DNA from: an uncultured Bacilli bacterium
GTDB taxonomy: Bacteria > Bacillota_I > Bacilli_A > RF39 > UBA660
DNA: 48,283 nucleotides
Reading direction: 5' to 3'
NCBI GenBank assembly: GCA_947624085.1
Contig: CANQIK010000006.1
Span: 1 to 48,283, forward strand
The notes below the pieces were generated by a model, which saw only the letters and a program-made list of their open reading frames with translations, did not search any database and was not told where the DNA came from. The position numbers and the translations under genes are program-made. Of the stretch, positions 1 to 7,420 are shown piece after piece; within the stretch, counting starts at the first letter, position 1; each line of letters starts with the position of its first letter.

Positions 1-398
1 TTATCATAATCTAATTCATAAAGCCAATCTAAATATTTAATTTTTTCAGCATTATCAGGTCTTCCATATACTACTTTTCCAGTTTGTAACCAATATCCAA
101 ATTCTACATTAGTAGTAAATGCTGGCATATCTGGTAAATGTCTTGGAATCCAAAATACTATAGTGGTAGCTTCACTTAAGGCTATTCTTTCCCACATTGC
201 TTGATCAACATAACTTTCCTTTGGTTTCCAACTAGAGTATTCAGGAACATATACTATGCCATCAAAACCGATATTTTCTAAAATATTGCATGCTTCTACT
301 TTCCATGAACGTGCATCTTTATTTCTTGGCGTTGGCCCAGCCAAGAATATATATTTTTCTCCTTTTACAACATCTTCATCCGAATAATTTATTCTCAT
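1..398 (-). CDS. Nucleoside 2-deoxyribosyltransferase-like protein, partial
   Basis: The minus strand is open from an ATG at 396-398 through the left edge of the window, giving at least 132 residues with the C-terminus missing. A GAGAGGTG ribosome binding site lies 4 bases before the start. The product has an N-terminal FLAGPTPR motif, then SWKVEA, a central VPEYSSW segment and an acidic MWER helix, followed by FWIPRHLPDMPAFTTNVEFG. This is the pattern of the nucleoside 2-deoxyribosyltransferase-like (Nuc_deoxyri_tr2) family, in which the MWER glutamate region and the TNVEFG segment line the active site. Family members exchange or hydrolyse the base of deoxynucleosides, but many are uncharacterised and the substrate cannot be read here. 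It lies downstream of secA in the same direction, separated by a probable terminator. Confidence 0.7.
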   Translation of the reverse strand, partial: MRINYSDEDVVKGEKYIFLAGPTPRNKDARSWKVEACNILENIGFDGIVYVPEYSSWKPKESYVDQAMWERIALSEATTIVFWIPRHLPDMPAFTTNVEFGYWLQTGKVVYGRPDNAEKIKYLDWLYELDYD

Positions 399-415
399 TT
401 GCACCTCTCAGCTTT

Positions 416-453
416 AAAAATAATTTTCCTCTTTTTCAAAAAAGCGAGGAAAA
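416..453 (-). terminator. Probable intrinsic terminator after secA
   Basis: On the minus strand TTTTCCTC (446-453) pairs with GAGGAAAA (424-431) around an inner U-run/A-run stretch and is followed by TTATTTTT. A second GAGGAAAA copy on the plus strand at 457-464 offers an alternative arm. The whole gap 399-534 otherwise shows no gene. The stem is AT-rich, so efficiency is uncertain. Confidence 0.45.
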
Positions 454-534
454 AATGAGGAAAATTTTCAGTTTTTATGGTTAATTTATACTTTTTTTAG
501 ATTATCAAATCCTCGCAAACCCTTATAAAACCTA

Positions 535-3021
535 CTATTTACCACAACAGTTTTTATACTTTTTTCCACTTCCACATGGACATGGATCATTTCTGCCTAT
601 CTTTTCTACTTTTATAGGTTTTGCTTTAACTTTTTCTTTACCATCATTTGCAACGCCTTTTAAAGTTTGCTTTCTTTCAATATTTTGTCTTATTTCTGCT
701 CTAAGTAAGAACATTGCCGTATCTTGATCAATTTTATCCAATAATTTATCAAATAAATCAAAGCCCTCCATTGTATAGGCTTGGACAGGGTTTGTTTGAC
801 TATAACCACGTAAGCCAATTCCTTCTTTTAAATGATCCATAGTATTCATATGCTCTACCCAATTTGAGTCAATTATACGTAAGGATATAGCCTTTTCAAA
901 TTCGGTTTTAACAGGCAAATCTTTTATTTTTTCTTCATAATCTTTAATTACTAAATCATAGACATAATCTACAACTTCTTGATCTTTTAAATCTTTAATA
1001 TTATTTAGTTTCAAATTACCTTTTTTCAAGAAATTAGTATTTACATATTCTGTTATTTCTTTTTTATCTTCTTCGGTTAAATATCCTTCAGGAGCAATAT
1101 GAGACTCACATAAAGAAACAATAGCACTTCTAAAACTATTTAATACTTTTTCGTGAATATCATCAGAATCAATTATTTCATTTCGCTTGGTATAAATGAT
1201 ATCTCTTTGTTCATTTAATACGTTATCATAATCAAGAAGACTTTTTCTTATATCATAGTTATTACCTTCAACTCGTTTTTGAGCAGTTTCAATACTATGA
1301 GTTAAAGTTTTATTACGGATAGCCATATCATCATCCATACCTAAAGATTTAAGCATATTTTTGATACGGTCTGTACCAAATCGTCTCATCAAATCATCTT
1401 CAAAAGACACAAAGAATTGGCTCATTCCTGGGTCTCCTTGACGGCCAGAACGACCACGAAGTTGGTTATCAATTCTCCGCGCCTCATGTCTTTCAGTTCC
1501 AATTACACAAAGGCCTCCGAGTTCTTTAACACCTTCGCCAAGTTTAATATCAGTACCACGACCAGCCATATTAGTTGCAAGAGTTATAGCATTCTTTTCA
1601 CCAGCATGAGCAATTATTTCAGCTTCTCTTTCATGGTTTTTAGCATTTAATACTTCGTGTTTTAAGCCAGCCTTTTTTAATAGTTCACTTAAATGCTCAT
1701 TAGATTCTACCGAAATAGTACCAATTAGAATTGGTTGCCCTTTAGCGTGAATTTCTTTAATAGTATTAATAATTGCTTTATATTTACCTTTTTCTGTAGG
1801 ATATACTAAGTCTACTAAATCTTCTCTTATAACTGGTTTATTCGTAGGGATTTGGATAACATACATATTATAAATTTCACGAAATTCTTCTTCTTCCGTC
1901 TTTGCCGTACCGGTCATACCAGAAAGTCTATTATACATTCTAAATAAGTTTTGGAAGGTTATTGTAGCCATTGTTCTTGTTTCTTCATTTATTTCTACGC
2001 CTTCTTTAGCTTCAATTGCTTGATGTAAGCCATCAGAATATTGACGACCATGCATTAAACGACCCGTAAATTGATCCACTATTATAACTTCGCCATTTTC
2101 TACTACATAATCAACATCTTTTGCATAAGCATAATTTGCTTTTAAAGCTTGGTTTAAATGATGGACCATAACAGTATTATCAATATCATAAAGATTAGGT
2201 ATATTAAGAATTTTCTCTATTTTTTTGCTACCCTCTTCTGTTAATGAAACGGATTTGGTTTTAGCATCTACGGTATAATCATCATCGGCTTTTAACCTTT
2301 GAACAGCCCTATTAGCTTCCGTATATAAATTTTTAGATTGGCTTTTTCCGCCACTTATAATAAGTGGTGTTCTTGCTTCATCAATTAAAATAGAGTCAAC
2401 TTCATCTATGATACAAAAGTTAAGGGGTCTTTGAACGCGATCTTCTTTTTGGACAACCATATTATCTCTTAGATAATCAAAGCCTATTTCATTATTAGTG
2501 GAGTAAGTAATATCAGCATTATATACTTCTTGCTTTTGTTTAGCAGATAGTTCACGTAAATTAACGCCTACCGTAACGCCTAATAAATTATATATAGGTC
2601 CCATCCATTCTGCATTTCTTTGGGATAAGTATTCATTAGTAGTTACAACGTGGACACCCTTACCAGATAAAGATTCAACATAAGCCGGTAGAACAGTTGT
2701 TAAAGTTTTACCTTCGCCAGTTTTCATCTCTGCTATATTACCAAAATAAATAGCTAAAGCCCCAATTACTTGCACTTTATAAGGTTTTTCGCCAATGCCA
2801 CGATAACAAGCTTCTCTTGCTAAAGCCATTGCTTCAATTAAAATGTCATCAAGAGCAGTGCCTTCAGCAACCAACTTTCTATATTCTTCGGTTTTCTTAG
2901 CAAAGTCTTCATCTTTGAGTTTAGCCATTTCTGGCTCTAAAGCTATAATTTGATCTGCTAATTTATCAAAACGACATAACTCTTTATACTCTGAATCAAA
3001 TAATTTTTTAATAAATTTCAT
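535..3021 (-). CDS. secA: Preprotein translocase ATPase SecA
   Basis: SecA is the cytosolic ATPase motor that pushes preproteins through SecYEG. The protein has Walker A in EMKTGEGKT, the DEAD-type IIDEVDSILIDEARTPL segment that opens into the preprotein-binding domain, helicase-II motifs MAGRGTDIKLGEG and QLRGRSGRQGD, the helical wing/scaffold region, and a C-terminal zinc finger (CPCGSGKKYKNCC) for SecB or ribosome contact. I chose the ATG at 3019-3021 because it has GAGGTG at the right distance; an in-frame GTG 12 bases upstream overlaps that binding site. The product is about 828 residues, usual for Firmicutes. The gene follows hpf and the small acidic gene but has its own extended -10 promoter. 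It is the housekeeping SecA1 type. Confidence 0.98.
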   Translation of the reverse strand: MKFIKKLFDSEYKELCRFDKLADQIIALEPEMAKLKDEDFAKKTEEYRKLVAEGTALDDILIEAMALAREACYRGIGEKPYKVQVIGALAIYFGNIAEMKTGEGKTLTTVLPAYVESLSGKGVHVVTTNEYLSQRNAEWMGPIYNLLGVTVGVNLRELSAKQKQEVYNADITYSTNNEIGFDYLRDNMVVQKEDRVQRPLNFCIIDEVDSILIDEARTPLIISGGKSQSKNLYTEANRAVQRLKADDDYTVDAKTKSVSLTEEGSKKIEKILNIPNLYDIDNTVMVHHLNQALKANYAYAKDVDYVVENGEVIIVDQFTGRLMHGRQYSDGLHQAIEAKEGVEINEETRTMATITFQNLFRMYNRLSGMTGTAKTEEEEFREIYNMYVIQIPTNKPVIREDLVDLVYPTEKGKYKAIINTIKEIHAKGQPILIGTISVESNEHLSELLKKAGLKHEVLNAKNHEREAEIIAHAGEKNAITLATNMAGRGTDIKLGEGVKELGGLCVIGTERHEARRIDNQLRGRSGRQGDPGMSQFFVSFEDDLMRRFGTDRIKNMLKSLGMDDDMAIRNKTLTHSIETAQKRVEGNNYDIRKSLLDYDNVLNEQRDIIYTKRNEIIDSDDIHEKVLNSFRSAIVSLCESHIAPEGYLTEEDKKEITEYVNTNFLKKGNLKLNNIKDLKDQEVVDYVYDLVIKDYEEKIKDLPVKTEFEKAISLRIIDSNWVEHMNTMDHLKEGIGLRGYSQTNPVQAYTMEGFDLFDKLLDKIDQDTAMFLLRAEIRQNIERKQTLKGVANDGKEKVKAKPIKVEKIGRNDPCPCGSGKKYKNCCGK

Positions 3022-3038
3022 CTTGCACCTCACAAACT

Positions 3039-3047
3039 ATTATAACA
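3039..3047 (-). promoter_or_regulatory. Extended -10 promoter of secA
   Basis: On the minus strand TGT-TATAAT (TATAAT at 3039-3044, TGT at 3045-3047) lies about 18 bases before the secA start. No good -35 box is visible, as is common for extended -10 promoters. Confidence 0.5.
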
Positions 3048-3065
3048 TACCCACCGTAAAATAAC

Positions 3066-3094
3066 ATTAAAAAAGTCCCAAATTAGGACTTCTT
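3066..3094 (-). terminator. Intrinsic terminator overlapping the end of the small acidic gene
   Basis: Minus-strand AAGTCC (3086-3091) pairs with GGACTT (3073-3078) across a loop holding the TAA stop codon of the upstream gene, followed by a run of six T. It separates the hpf side from secA. Confidence 0.8.
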
Positions 3095-3319
3095 CTCATT
3101 ATCATAATTATTTATATTATTAATAGACGTTGCTTTATAGGTATCTTCGTCATCATTATCATTCTTATTATCTATTCCAACCTCTGTTTGACGTAACTCT
3201 TCTTCGGTCATAGTATCAAACGAAGGAGCTGTTCCAGGAATATTTTGGGCAAAATCATCTACTACTTCCGTTCCCGTTTCATCCTCTAAAGGTTCTTTAA
3301 TAAACTCTTTTTCATCCAT
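3083..3319 (-). CDS. Small acidic protein of unknown function
   Basis: This 78-residue product is not recognised. It is strongly acidic, rich in Asp, Glu and Asn, has no Cys, and shows no signal peptide, membrane segment or known motif; it is probably largely disordered. Evidence that it is real: an AAGGAGAA ribosome binding site a suitable distance before the ATG, a position in the 31-base gap after hpf, and an intrinsic terminator whose loop contains the stop codon. It is probably co-transcribed with hpf, upstream of secA. A ribosome- or SecA-related role would be guesswork. Confidence 0.6.
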   Translation of the reverse strand: MDEKEFIKEPLEDETGTEVVDDFAQNIPGTAPSFDTMTEEELRQTEVGIDNKNDNDDEDTYKATSINNINNYDNEKKS

Positions 3320-3350
3320 CTTAAAAGTTCTCCTTGAATATACTTAAAAA

Positions 3351-3893
3351 TTACTTAACGTTGATAATACCTAAACTTGCGTCTTTTCTAGTATAAATAA
3401 CTGATACACATTCTTCATCAATATTTTTAAAGACAAAGAAGTCATGATTTAATAATTTCATTTGTAATACAGCTTCTTCTTCACTCATTGGTTTAGTATC
3501 AATATTTTTTCTTTTAACAATAACGTTTTTCTCTTCTTCTTCACTAGTATCTTCTTCTACTTCAAAATCAAAGTTCATTTCAAAAGCGGGAATATTACGA
3601 TATTGTTTTGCAAGTTTAGTCTTATTCTTACGTATCATTCTTTCTAATTTATCTATAATTAAATCAACAGCAGCATATAAATCATCATGACTTTCTTCGG
3701 CTCTTAAAGTAAAACGCGAAGTAGGAACTGTTACCTCAACAGTTTGCTTACCATTTTTAACCCTAATAACAACTGAATATACTAAACTATCAGCATTAGC
3801 AAAATACTTATCAAGTTTAGCAAGCTTTTGTTCTATATACTCCTTAATTGATTTTGTGACTTCAACCTTATCACCGCGTATGTTAGTTTTCAT
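3351..3893 (-). CDS. hpf: Long-form ribosome hibernation promoting factor HPF
   Basis: Long HPF binds the 30S decoding region and joins two 70S ribosomes into inactive 100S dimers in stationary phase. The 180-residue protein has the N-terminal S30AE domain (residues 1 to about 105; MKTNIRGDKVEVT start and the basic helix ending RKNKTKLAK), an acidic linker rich in Glu (about 110-122), and a C-terminal dimerisation domain (about 125-180; KPMSEEEAVLQMKLLNHDFFVF and a terminal YTRKD region). Two-domain architecture and length identify the long form of Gram-positive bacteria. A GGAGATG binding site precedes the ATG. In Bacillus hpf (yvyD) lies immediately upstream of secA, as here except for the inserted small acidic gene. 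Confidence 0.95.
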   Translation of the reverse strand: MKTNIRGDKVEVTKSIKEYIEQKLAKLDKYFANADSLVYSVVIRVKNGKQTVEVTVPTSRFTLRAEESHDDLYAAVDLIIDKLERMIRKNKTKLAKQYRNIPAFEMNFDFEVEEDTSEEEEKNVIVKRKNIDTKPMSEEEAVLQMKLLNHDFFVFKNIDEECVSVIYTRKDASLGIINVK

Positions 3894-3929
3894 TATATCA
3901 TCTCCTATAAATATTTTAACATTAAATAA

Positions 3930-3954
3930 GAAAAAAAACTACTATACAGTAGTT
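3930..3954 (-). terminator. Intrinsic terminator of the cold-shock gene
   Basis: Minus-strand AACTACT (3948-3954), loop GTAT, AGTAGTT (3937-3943), then eight T. The TAG stop of the cold-shock gene sits in the loop and 3' arm. Confidence 0.85.
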
Positions 3955-4154
3955 AATTGTAAGGTTTCAACATCTTGAGCTTGTAATCCCTTTGGAGTTT
4001 CTATAAGTTTAAAATTAACAATATCTCCCTCGGATAATGTTTTATAACCATCTTTTTTAATAACTGAATAATGAACAAAGATGTCAGCCAAATTACCAGA
4101 TTCTATAAATCCATATCCTTTCTCGTTATTAAACCATTTAACCTTTCCTTTCAC
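3942..4154 (-). CDS. csp: Cold-shock domain protein (CspA family)
   Basis: This is a single cold-shock domain RNA chaperone. It has the RNP1-like KGYGFI and RNP2-like DIFVHYS motifs and the GKVKWFNNEKG start of the family. I chose the GTG at 4152-4154, preceded by AAGAGGTG seven bases upstream, which gives 70 residues, the normal family size. The frame is open further upstream but would add an unlikely 12-residue extension and bury the binding site. A nearby ATG is in another frame. It is a monocistronic unit ended by a strong hairpin. The long upstream gap (4155-4286) could hold a structured cold-responsive leader: AACAC at about 4208 can pair with GTGTT near 4189 on the minus strand. Confidence 0.93.
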   Translation of the reverse strand: MKGKVKWFNNEKGYGFIESGNLADIFVHYSVIKKDGYKTLSEGDIVNFKLIETPKGLQAQDVETLQLTTV

Positions 4155-4286
4155 TTCATAACACCTCTTTTCATGATTTAAATTTAACACACTCTAAGAC
4201 GGTGTTCAAACTAATTCGTATGCCAAAAAGCGACATAATTCGGGCTATTTAAAGGCTAAATACTATAAAATCAAGAAAGAAATTAT

Positions 4287-4862
4287 TTAAAAAAATTGTT
4301 GATTTTTTGCATAATAGTAATAATCTATTTTTAATTTATCAATTAAGGATATTAAACTATCATTTTGATTGATAAGATATAATCTTTTCTTATGACATCT
4401 ATTTTTTATTAACAGCATTATTTCGCTTGACGATAATATCTTCGTATTAATATCTAAACTACCAATTCGATTAAATTCATCTACATATAATAGTCTTAAA
4501 ATATCACTATTTACTAAATAATAATCTTCTTTATTAATATTTAATATACTTTCAAGTGGTTTAATATCTATTTCTTTATACCCAATTTCTTTAAAAGTTT
4601 CTCTTAATACTCTTTTTTCATTATGAGTATATATAAAGTCGGTAATAATTAGTAAGCTTTTATTCCAAAGAAATTTATTTAAATGGCTTTTTTTTAATAT
4701 CTTTATAAATTCCTTTATAAATGTTTCTTTATTTTGAATATACCCCTTATTTAAAGCTTTATTACTCAATGTTTCTTCATAATAGTTATTATTATCCTTA
4801 ATAGTAATTTGGTTATTTCTAAGATATAAAATATTATTGTAAGTCTTTTGGTAATGTTTCAT
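4287..4862 (-). CDS. Short degenerate actin-like (MreB/Mbl-related) protein, tentative
   Basis: No full family motif is intact, so this is a tentative call. The middle of the protein follows the MreB pattern: NKGYIQNKETFIKEFIK resembles the MreB segment before domain IB, and THNEKRVLRETFKEIGYKEI followed by PLESIL resembles the MreB stretch that runs into its EEP-AAAIG motif. The glycine-rich phosphate loops (DLGT and DIGGGT in MreB) are not recognisable: the second is replaced by YYLVNSDILRLL. The length is about 191 residues against about 335 for MreB. Position supports the idea, since in many Bacilli spoIID-spoIIQ is followed by spoIIID-mbl. The frame is open to 4907; I prefer the ATG at 4860-4862, which overlaps spoIIQ by 29 bases, though no clear binding site precedes it. 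Loss of nucleotide binding is inferred. Confidence 0.5.
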   Translation of the reverse strand: MKHYQKTYNNILYLRNNQITIKDNNNYYEETLSNKALNKGYIQNKETFIKEFIKILKKSHLNKFLWNKSLLIITDFIYTHNEKRVLRETFKEIGYKEIDIKPLESILNINKEDYYLVNSDILRLLYVDEFNRIGSLDINTKILSSSEIMLLIKNRCHKKRLYLINQNDSLISLIDKLKIDYYYYAKNQQFF

Positions 4863-5457
4863 AGAATTTTTCAGGATCCATTGATTTGCCTTGATAATAA
4901 ACTTCAAATAAAAGAGATGGATTTTGGACTAATTTGTTAGGAGAACTATTACCTATTTTAGTTCCTGAAGTTACATGATCTCCTTGTGATAAAGATACAT
5001 TTTTTAAAGAATAATAAATAGTTGTAAGATTAGTATTATGAGATATTTCTACTACCGTTCCAAGAAGAGCATCATTTTTTACACTTTTTACTTCGCCGTC
5101 TAAAGCTGCTACAACGTCAAAGACTTCATCAGAAGTATATATTATTCCGGTAGAAGGCATATAGGTTTTTTCATAGTAAATTAATGAAGATTCTTGTTTG
5201 GCCTCATCAGCATCTTTACTGTAATATGATGTGCTTATTTTAACTTGATCTGATGTATAAGGTTTAACTATTTTTAATTCTTCTTGCTCTTTTTCGACAC
5301 TTTGCGTTTCGTTTGTAAGTATTGATTGTGAATAATTATAGTCCTCTGGAGTTTTGGCTAATAAACTATTAACTCCTGCTATGGCAATAAATGAAACAGC
5401 AATTATCATAACATATAATATTGGCAATACTAATTTCTTTAATCTTTTCTTTTTCAT
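4834..5457 (-). CDS. spoIIQ: SpoIIQ-like forespore membrane protein with degenerate LytM domain
   Basis: SpoIIQ sits in the forespore membrane and joins mother-cell SpoIIIAH to make the engulfment channel. The 207-residue protein has a basic N-terminus, one membrane helix (about residues 9-33), a coil, and an extracellular M23/LytM-like domain (about 110-200). The domain holds FDVVAALDGEV, LLGTVVEISHNTNLTTIYYSL and GDHVTSGTKIG. The HxH metal motif of active peptidases is replaced by LLFEV, so it should not be a peptidase; SpoIIQ of Bacillus is likewise inactive. A strong AGGAGG precedes the ATG. It follows spoIID, as in Bacilli generally, and a sequence resembling a forespore sigma-factor promoter lies just upstream. 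Confidence 0.88.
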   Translation of the reverse strand: MKKKRLKKLVLPILYVMIIAVSFIAIAGVNSLLAKTPEDYNYSQSILTNETQSVEKEQEELKIVKPYTSDQVKISTSYYSKDADEAKQESSLIYYEKTYMPSTGIIYTSDEVFDVVAALDGEVKSVKNDALLGTVVEISHNTNLTTIYYSLKNVSLSQGDHVTSGTKIGNSSPNKLVQNPSLLFEVYYQGKSMDPEKFYETLPKDLQ

Positions 5458-5473
5458 CTTTCCTCCTATAATA

Positions 5474-5502
5474 GAGTATGGATGAATAAAAACATTTTAT
5501 AC
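5474..5502 (-). promoter_or_regulatory. Candidate forespore-type (sigma F/G-like) promoter of spoIIQ
   Basis: Minus strand GTATA (5498-5502), 17-base spacer, CATACTC (5474-5480). The sigma G consensus is about GHATR-N17/18-CATNHTA, so only the last -10 base deviates. The inferred leader is very short and would just contain the AGGAGG. A chance match in AT-rich DNA is possible. Confidence 0.35.
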
Positions 5503-5505
5503 TTG

Positions 5506-6429
5506 TTAAGTTTTCGTTAATTCTTTTATATCGGTTATTTCCACATTTTGGTAGTAATGTTTTAAAATATCTTTATAAGAATAGCCCTCTTCAGCCATCA
5601 TTTCAGCGCCATATTGACTCATGCCTACGCCATGTCCAAAGCCTTTAGTAGTTATAGAAACCTCATTATCTAAGGGCGTTATCGTAAAATCGGTGGAACG
5701 TAAGTTTAATAATGCTCTTATTTCGGTTCCTGTATATACTTGATTATTTATATTTAATGAAGAAACTCTTTGCGATGGGGTTAACTTAATATCACTGATT
5801 ATAATATCATCACAGCTAATACCTAACTTTTCGCAGAATTCTTCTTTACTTATAACGCTTACGACTTCGTAATTATCATTACTAGTATCTTCCTCGGAAG
5901 CCACCATTGTTAAATAATCTTTTTGTATGCCAAATACTTCTTGGGCATCTTCAGTATATCCATTACTCATAGAATAGTAGAAAGACGCAATAACTTCTCC
6001 ATCATAGGTCATAACCATATCTTTCGTTTCTTTTACTACATCTTCAAGTTTCTTTAAATAAAAATCATAGTCATCTTGCCAATTAGCTTTCATTTGCTCA
6101 TTAGTTATATGGACTTGACTAGTAGTGTCATTGGTTAAGTCATATTCGTTATTAGATATTGAAATCATATAATAAGCAAAGGTTCGAGCAGCAATAGCTT
6201 GAGCTTTTAAAGCTTCTTCATCAAATGACGCGGGCATTTCACCTGCCACTACGCCTAAAACATATTCTTCAATGGGATAAGTATCAATTTGATTATCTTG
6301 CGTATCTTTAACTTTAACAGTAGGACTGTCCTCATGATAAAAAAAAGAAGTTTCTTTTTTAAAACTTCTTACTCCGGCATAAACTACACTTAATACAATT
6401 ATAATTTCTAACAGTATTTTATTCTTCAT
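5506..6429 (-). CDS. spoIID: SpoIID/LytB-domain lytic transglycosylase
   Basis: SpoIID cleaves glycan strands during engulfment, working with SpoIIM and SpoIIP in the mother cell. The 307-residue protein has an N-terminal membrane anchor (about residues 7-21), the SpoIID domain with VLGVVAGEMPASF (the glutamate, E64, corresponds to the catalytic residue), ALKAQAIAARTFAYY, the SMSNGYTEDA segment, and the C-terminal GFGHGVGMSQYGA signature. All recognised signatures are intact, so it should be active. AAGGAG precedes the ATG. It is co-directional and nearly contiguous with the DUF1146 gene upstream (8-base gap) and spoIIQ downstream. Confidence 0.93.
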   Translation of the reverse strand: MKNKILLEIIIVLSVVYAGVRSFKKETSFFYHEDSPTVKVKDTQDNQIDTYPIEEYVLGVVAGEMPASFDEEALKAQAIAARTFAYYMISISNNEYDLTNDTTSQVHITNEQMKANWQDDYDFYLKKLEDVVKETKDMVMTYDGEVIASFYYSMSNGYTEDAQEVFGIQKDYLTMVASEEDTSNDNYEVVSVISKEEFCEKLGISCDDIIISDIKLTPSQRVSSLNINNQVYTGTEIRALLNLRSTDFTITPLDNEVSITTKGFGHGVGMSQYGAEMMAEEGYSYKDILKHYYQNVEITDIKELTKT

Positions 6430-6437
6430 ATGCTCCT

Positions 6438-6626
6438 TTATATTGCTTCGATAATATTAATGATAAACGTTGATGATGCATATGCTAAACTTAATATCAG
6501 CAAAAAGGCTAAGACACGAGCTTCATTTTTATAACGCGATTTAATTATATGGTCAAAATTAACTCCGCTTAAAGCAAAAGCTGATAAAAGTAGCATTAAG
6601 ATATAAATATATATCTTATAACTCAT
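6438..6626 (-). CDS. DUF1146 (YwzB-like) membrane protein
   Basis: This small protein of two membrane helices (about residues 4-20 and 35-55 of 62) carries the family signature ALSGVNFDHIIK, followed by a short basic loop and LAFLLILSLAYAS. The function of DUF1146 is unknown; in Bacillus the gene (ywzB) lies between the ATP synthase operon and murA-spoIID, so its position beside spoIID fits. I chose the second in-frame ATG (6624-6626), which has AAAGGTG six bases upstream; the first ATG would start upstream of that site. It overlaps the end of rpiB by 11 bases. Confidence 0.82.
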   Translation of the reverse strand: MSYKIYIYILMLLLSAFALSGVNFDHIIKSRYKNEARVLAFLLILSLAYASSTFIINIIEAI

Positions 6627-7071
6627 TATATGCACCTTTCTCATATCTTATGATTTTATCTACACGATTTAAATATCTTGCTTCACTCGCGGTCTTAGTA
6701 TTTATAAAGGTATCAATTATATCTTTTATTTCATCTAAAGGTTTGTCCATTCCCAAACATATAACATTAGCCGCATTATGTTGTCTTGCATAAAAGGCAT
6801 CATCAACATCTGTACATCTTGCCGCCATAATGCCTTTGACTTTGTTTGCCGCGATACTCATTCCAATCCCCGTACCGCAAAGTAAAATGCCAATACTACC
6901 AATATTATTAACAACATTTTTGCATACATCAAAAGCAAAGTCAGGAAAGTCATCATTAGGATTATGAGCAAGTTCTGATGTTATTACCTCAAGTCCATTA
7001 CTGCGAAGATATGCTACTAAATCAGGTTCTATAACATTTGCTCTATGATCAGTTCCAATAAATATTTTCAT
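6616..7071 (-). CDS. rpiB: RpiB/LacAB-family sugar-phosphate isomerase
   Basis: RpiB interconverts ribose 5-phosphate and ribulose 5-phosphate in the pentose phosphate pathway. The 151-residue protein has the IGTDHRA start, the ILLCGTGIGMSIAANKVKGI active-site segment whose cysteine is the catalytic base, and the RQHNAANVICLG anion-binding stretch. All are typical of RpiB; some relatives act on allose or galactose phosphates, so exact specificity is inferred. AGAGG precedes the ATG. It follows rpmE and overlaps the DUF1146 gene. Confidence 0.93.
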   Translation of the reverse strand: MKIFIGTDHRANVIEPDLVAYLRSNGLEVITSELAHNPNDDFPDFAFDVCKNVVNNIGSIGILLCGTGIGMSIAANKVKGIMAARCTDVDDAFYARQHNAANVICLGMDKPLDEIKDIIDTFINTKTASEARYLNRVDKIIRYEKGAYNEL

Positions 7072-7118
7072 AAATAGCCTCTTTCTATACTTATATTATA
7101 AATCAAAAAAACAAAAAA

Positions 7119-7337
7119 CTATTCTGCTTTTTGCTTTTCATTAAGTCCATATTTACGGTTAAATTTCTCAATGTTACCAGTTTTCTTAACTTTACCTTGA
7201 GTTCCTGTATAAAATGGATGACATTCACTACAAACTTCAACATTAATTTTTTCTTTTGTTGATTTAGTTTTAAATGTTGCCCCACATACACAAGTAACGG
7301 TAGCATCTTTTAATTCCGGATGAATATTTGCTCTCAT
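7119..7337 (-). CDS. rpmE: 50S ribosomal protein bL31, zinc-binding form
   Basis: The 72-residue protein matches bL31: MRANIHPE start, CVCGATF and [10 protein letters not shown]. The cysteine pairs CxC and CxxC show the zinc-binding (C+) paralogue rather than the zinc-free one induced by zinc starvation. A strong AAGGAGG lies before the ATG. Its promoter is 56 bases upstream of the start, and a small hairpin stands directly before the binding site. rpmE sits near prfA-prmC-murA as in Bacillus. A second open frame over the same bases is a shadow. Confidence 0.97.
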   Translation of the reverse strand: MRANIHPELKDATVTCVCGATFKTKSTKEKINVEVCSECHPFYTGTQGKVKKTGNIEKFNRKYGLNEKQKAE

Positions 7338-7347
7338 TTAGCATCCT

Positions 7348-7374
7348 CCTTCCCATACCAAATTATTGGCATAG
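7348..7374 (-). promoter_or_regulatory. Hairpin in the rpmE leader next to the ribosome binding site
   Basis: Minus-strand ATGCCAA-TAAT-TTGGTAT forms a 7-bp hairpin (one G-U pair) immediately before GGGAAGGAGG of rpmE. Ribosomal protein genes often have autoregulatory leaders; whether L31 binds this one is unknown. Confidence 0.3.
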
Positions 7375-7392
7375 TTTCTTTGTTTCCTAGAT

Positions 7393-7420
7393 ATTATATC
7401 ATATTTTTTCTTCTTGGCAA
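7393..7420 (-). promoter_or_regulatory. Vegetative promoter of rpmE operon
   Basis: Minus strand TTGCCA (7415-7420), 16-base spacer, TATAAT (7393-7398). It can drive rpmE-rpiB-DUF1146-spoIID-spoIIQ and the actin-like gene, since no terminator is visible between them. Confidence 0.75.

Noticed and set aside
290-484. Plus-strand open frame opposite the deoxyribosyltransferase-like gene
   Set aside because: It lies antisense to a better-supported gene, has no family resemblance and no good binding site.
7103-7306. Second minus-strand frame over rpmE
   Set aside because: It overlaps bL31 in another frame and has no ribosome binding site.
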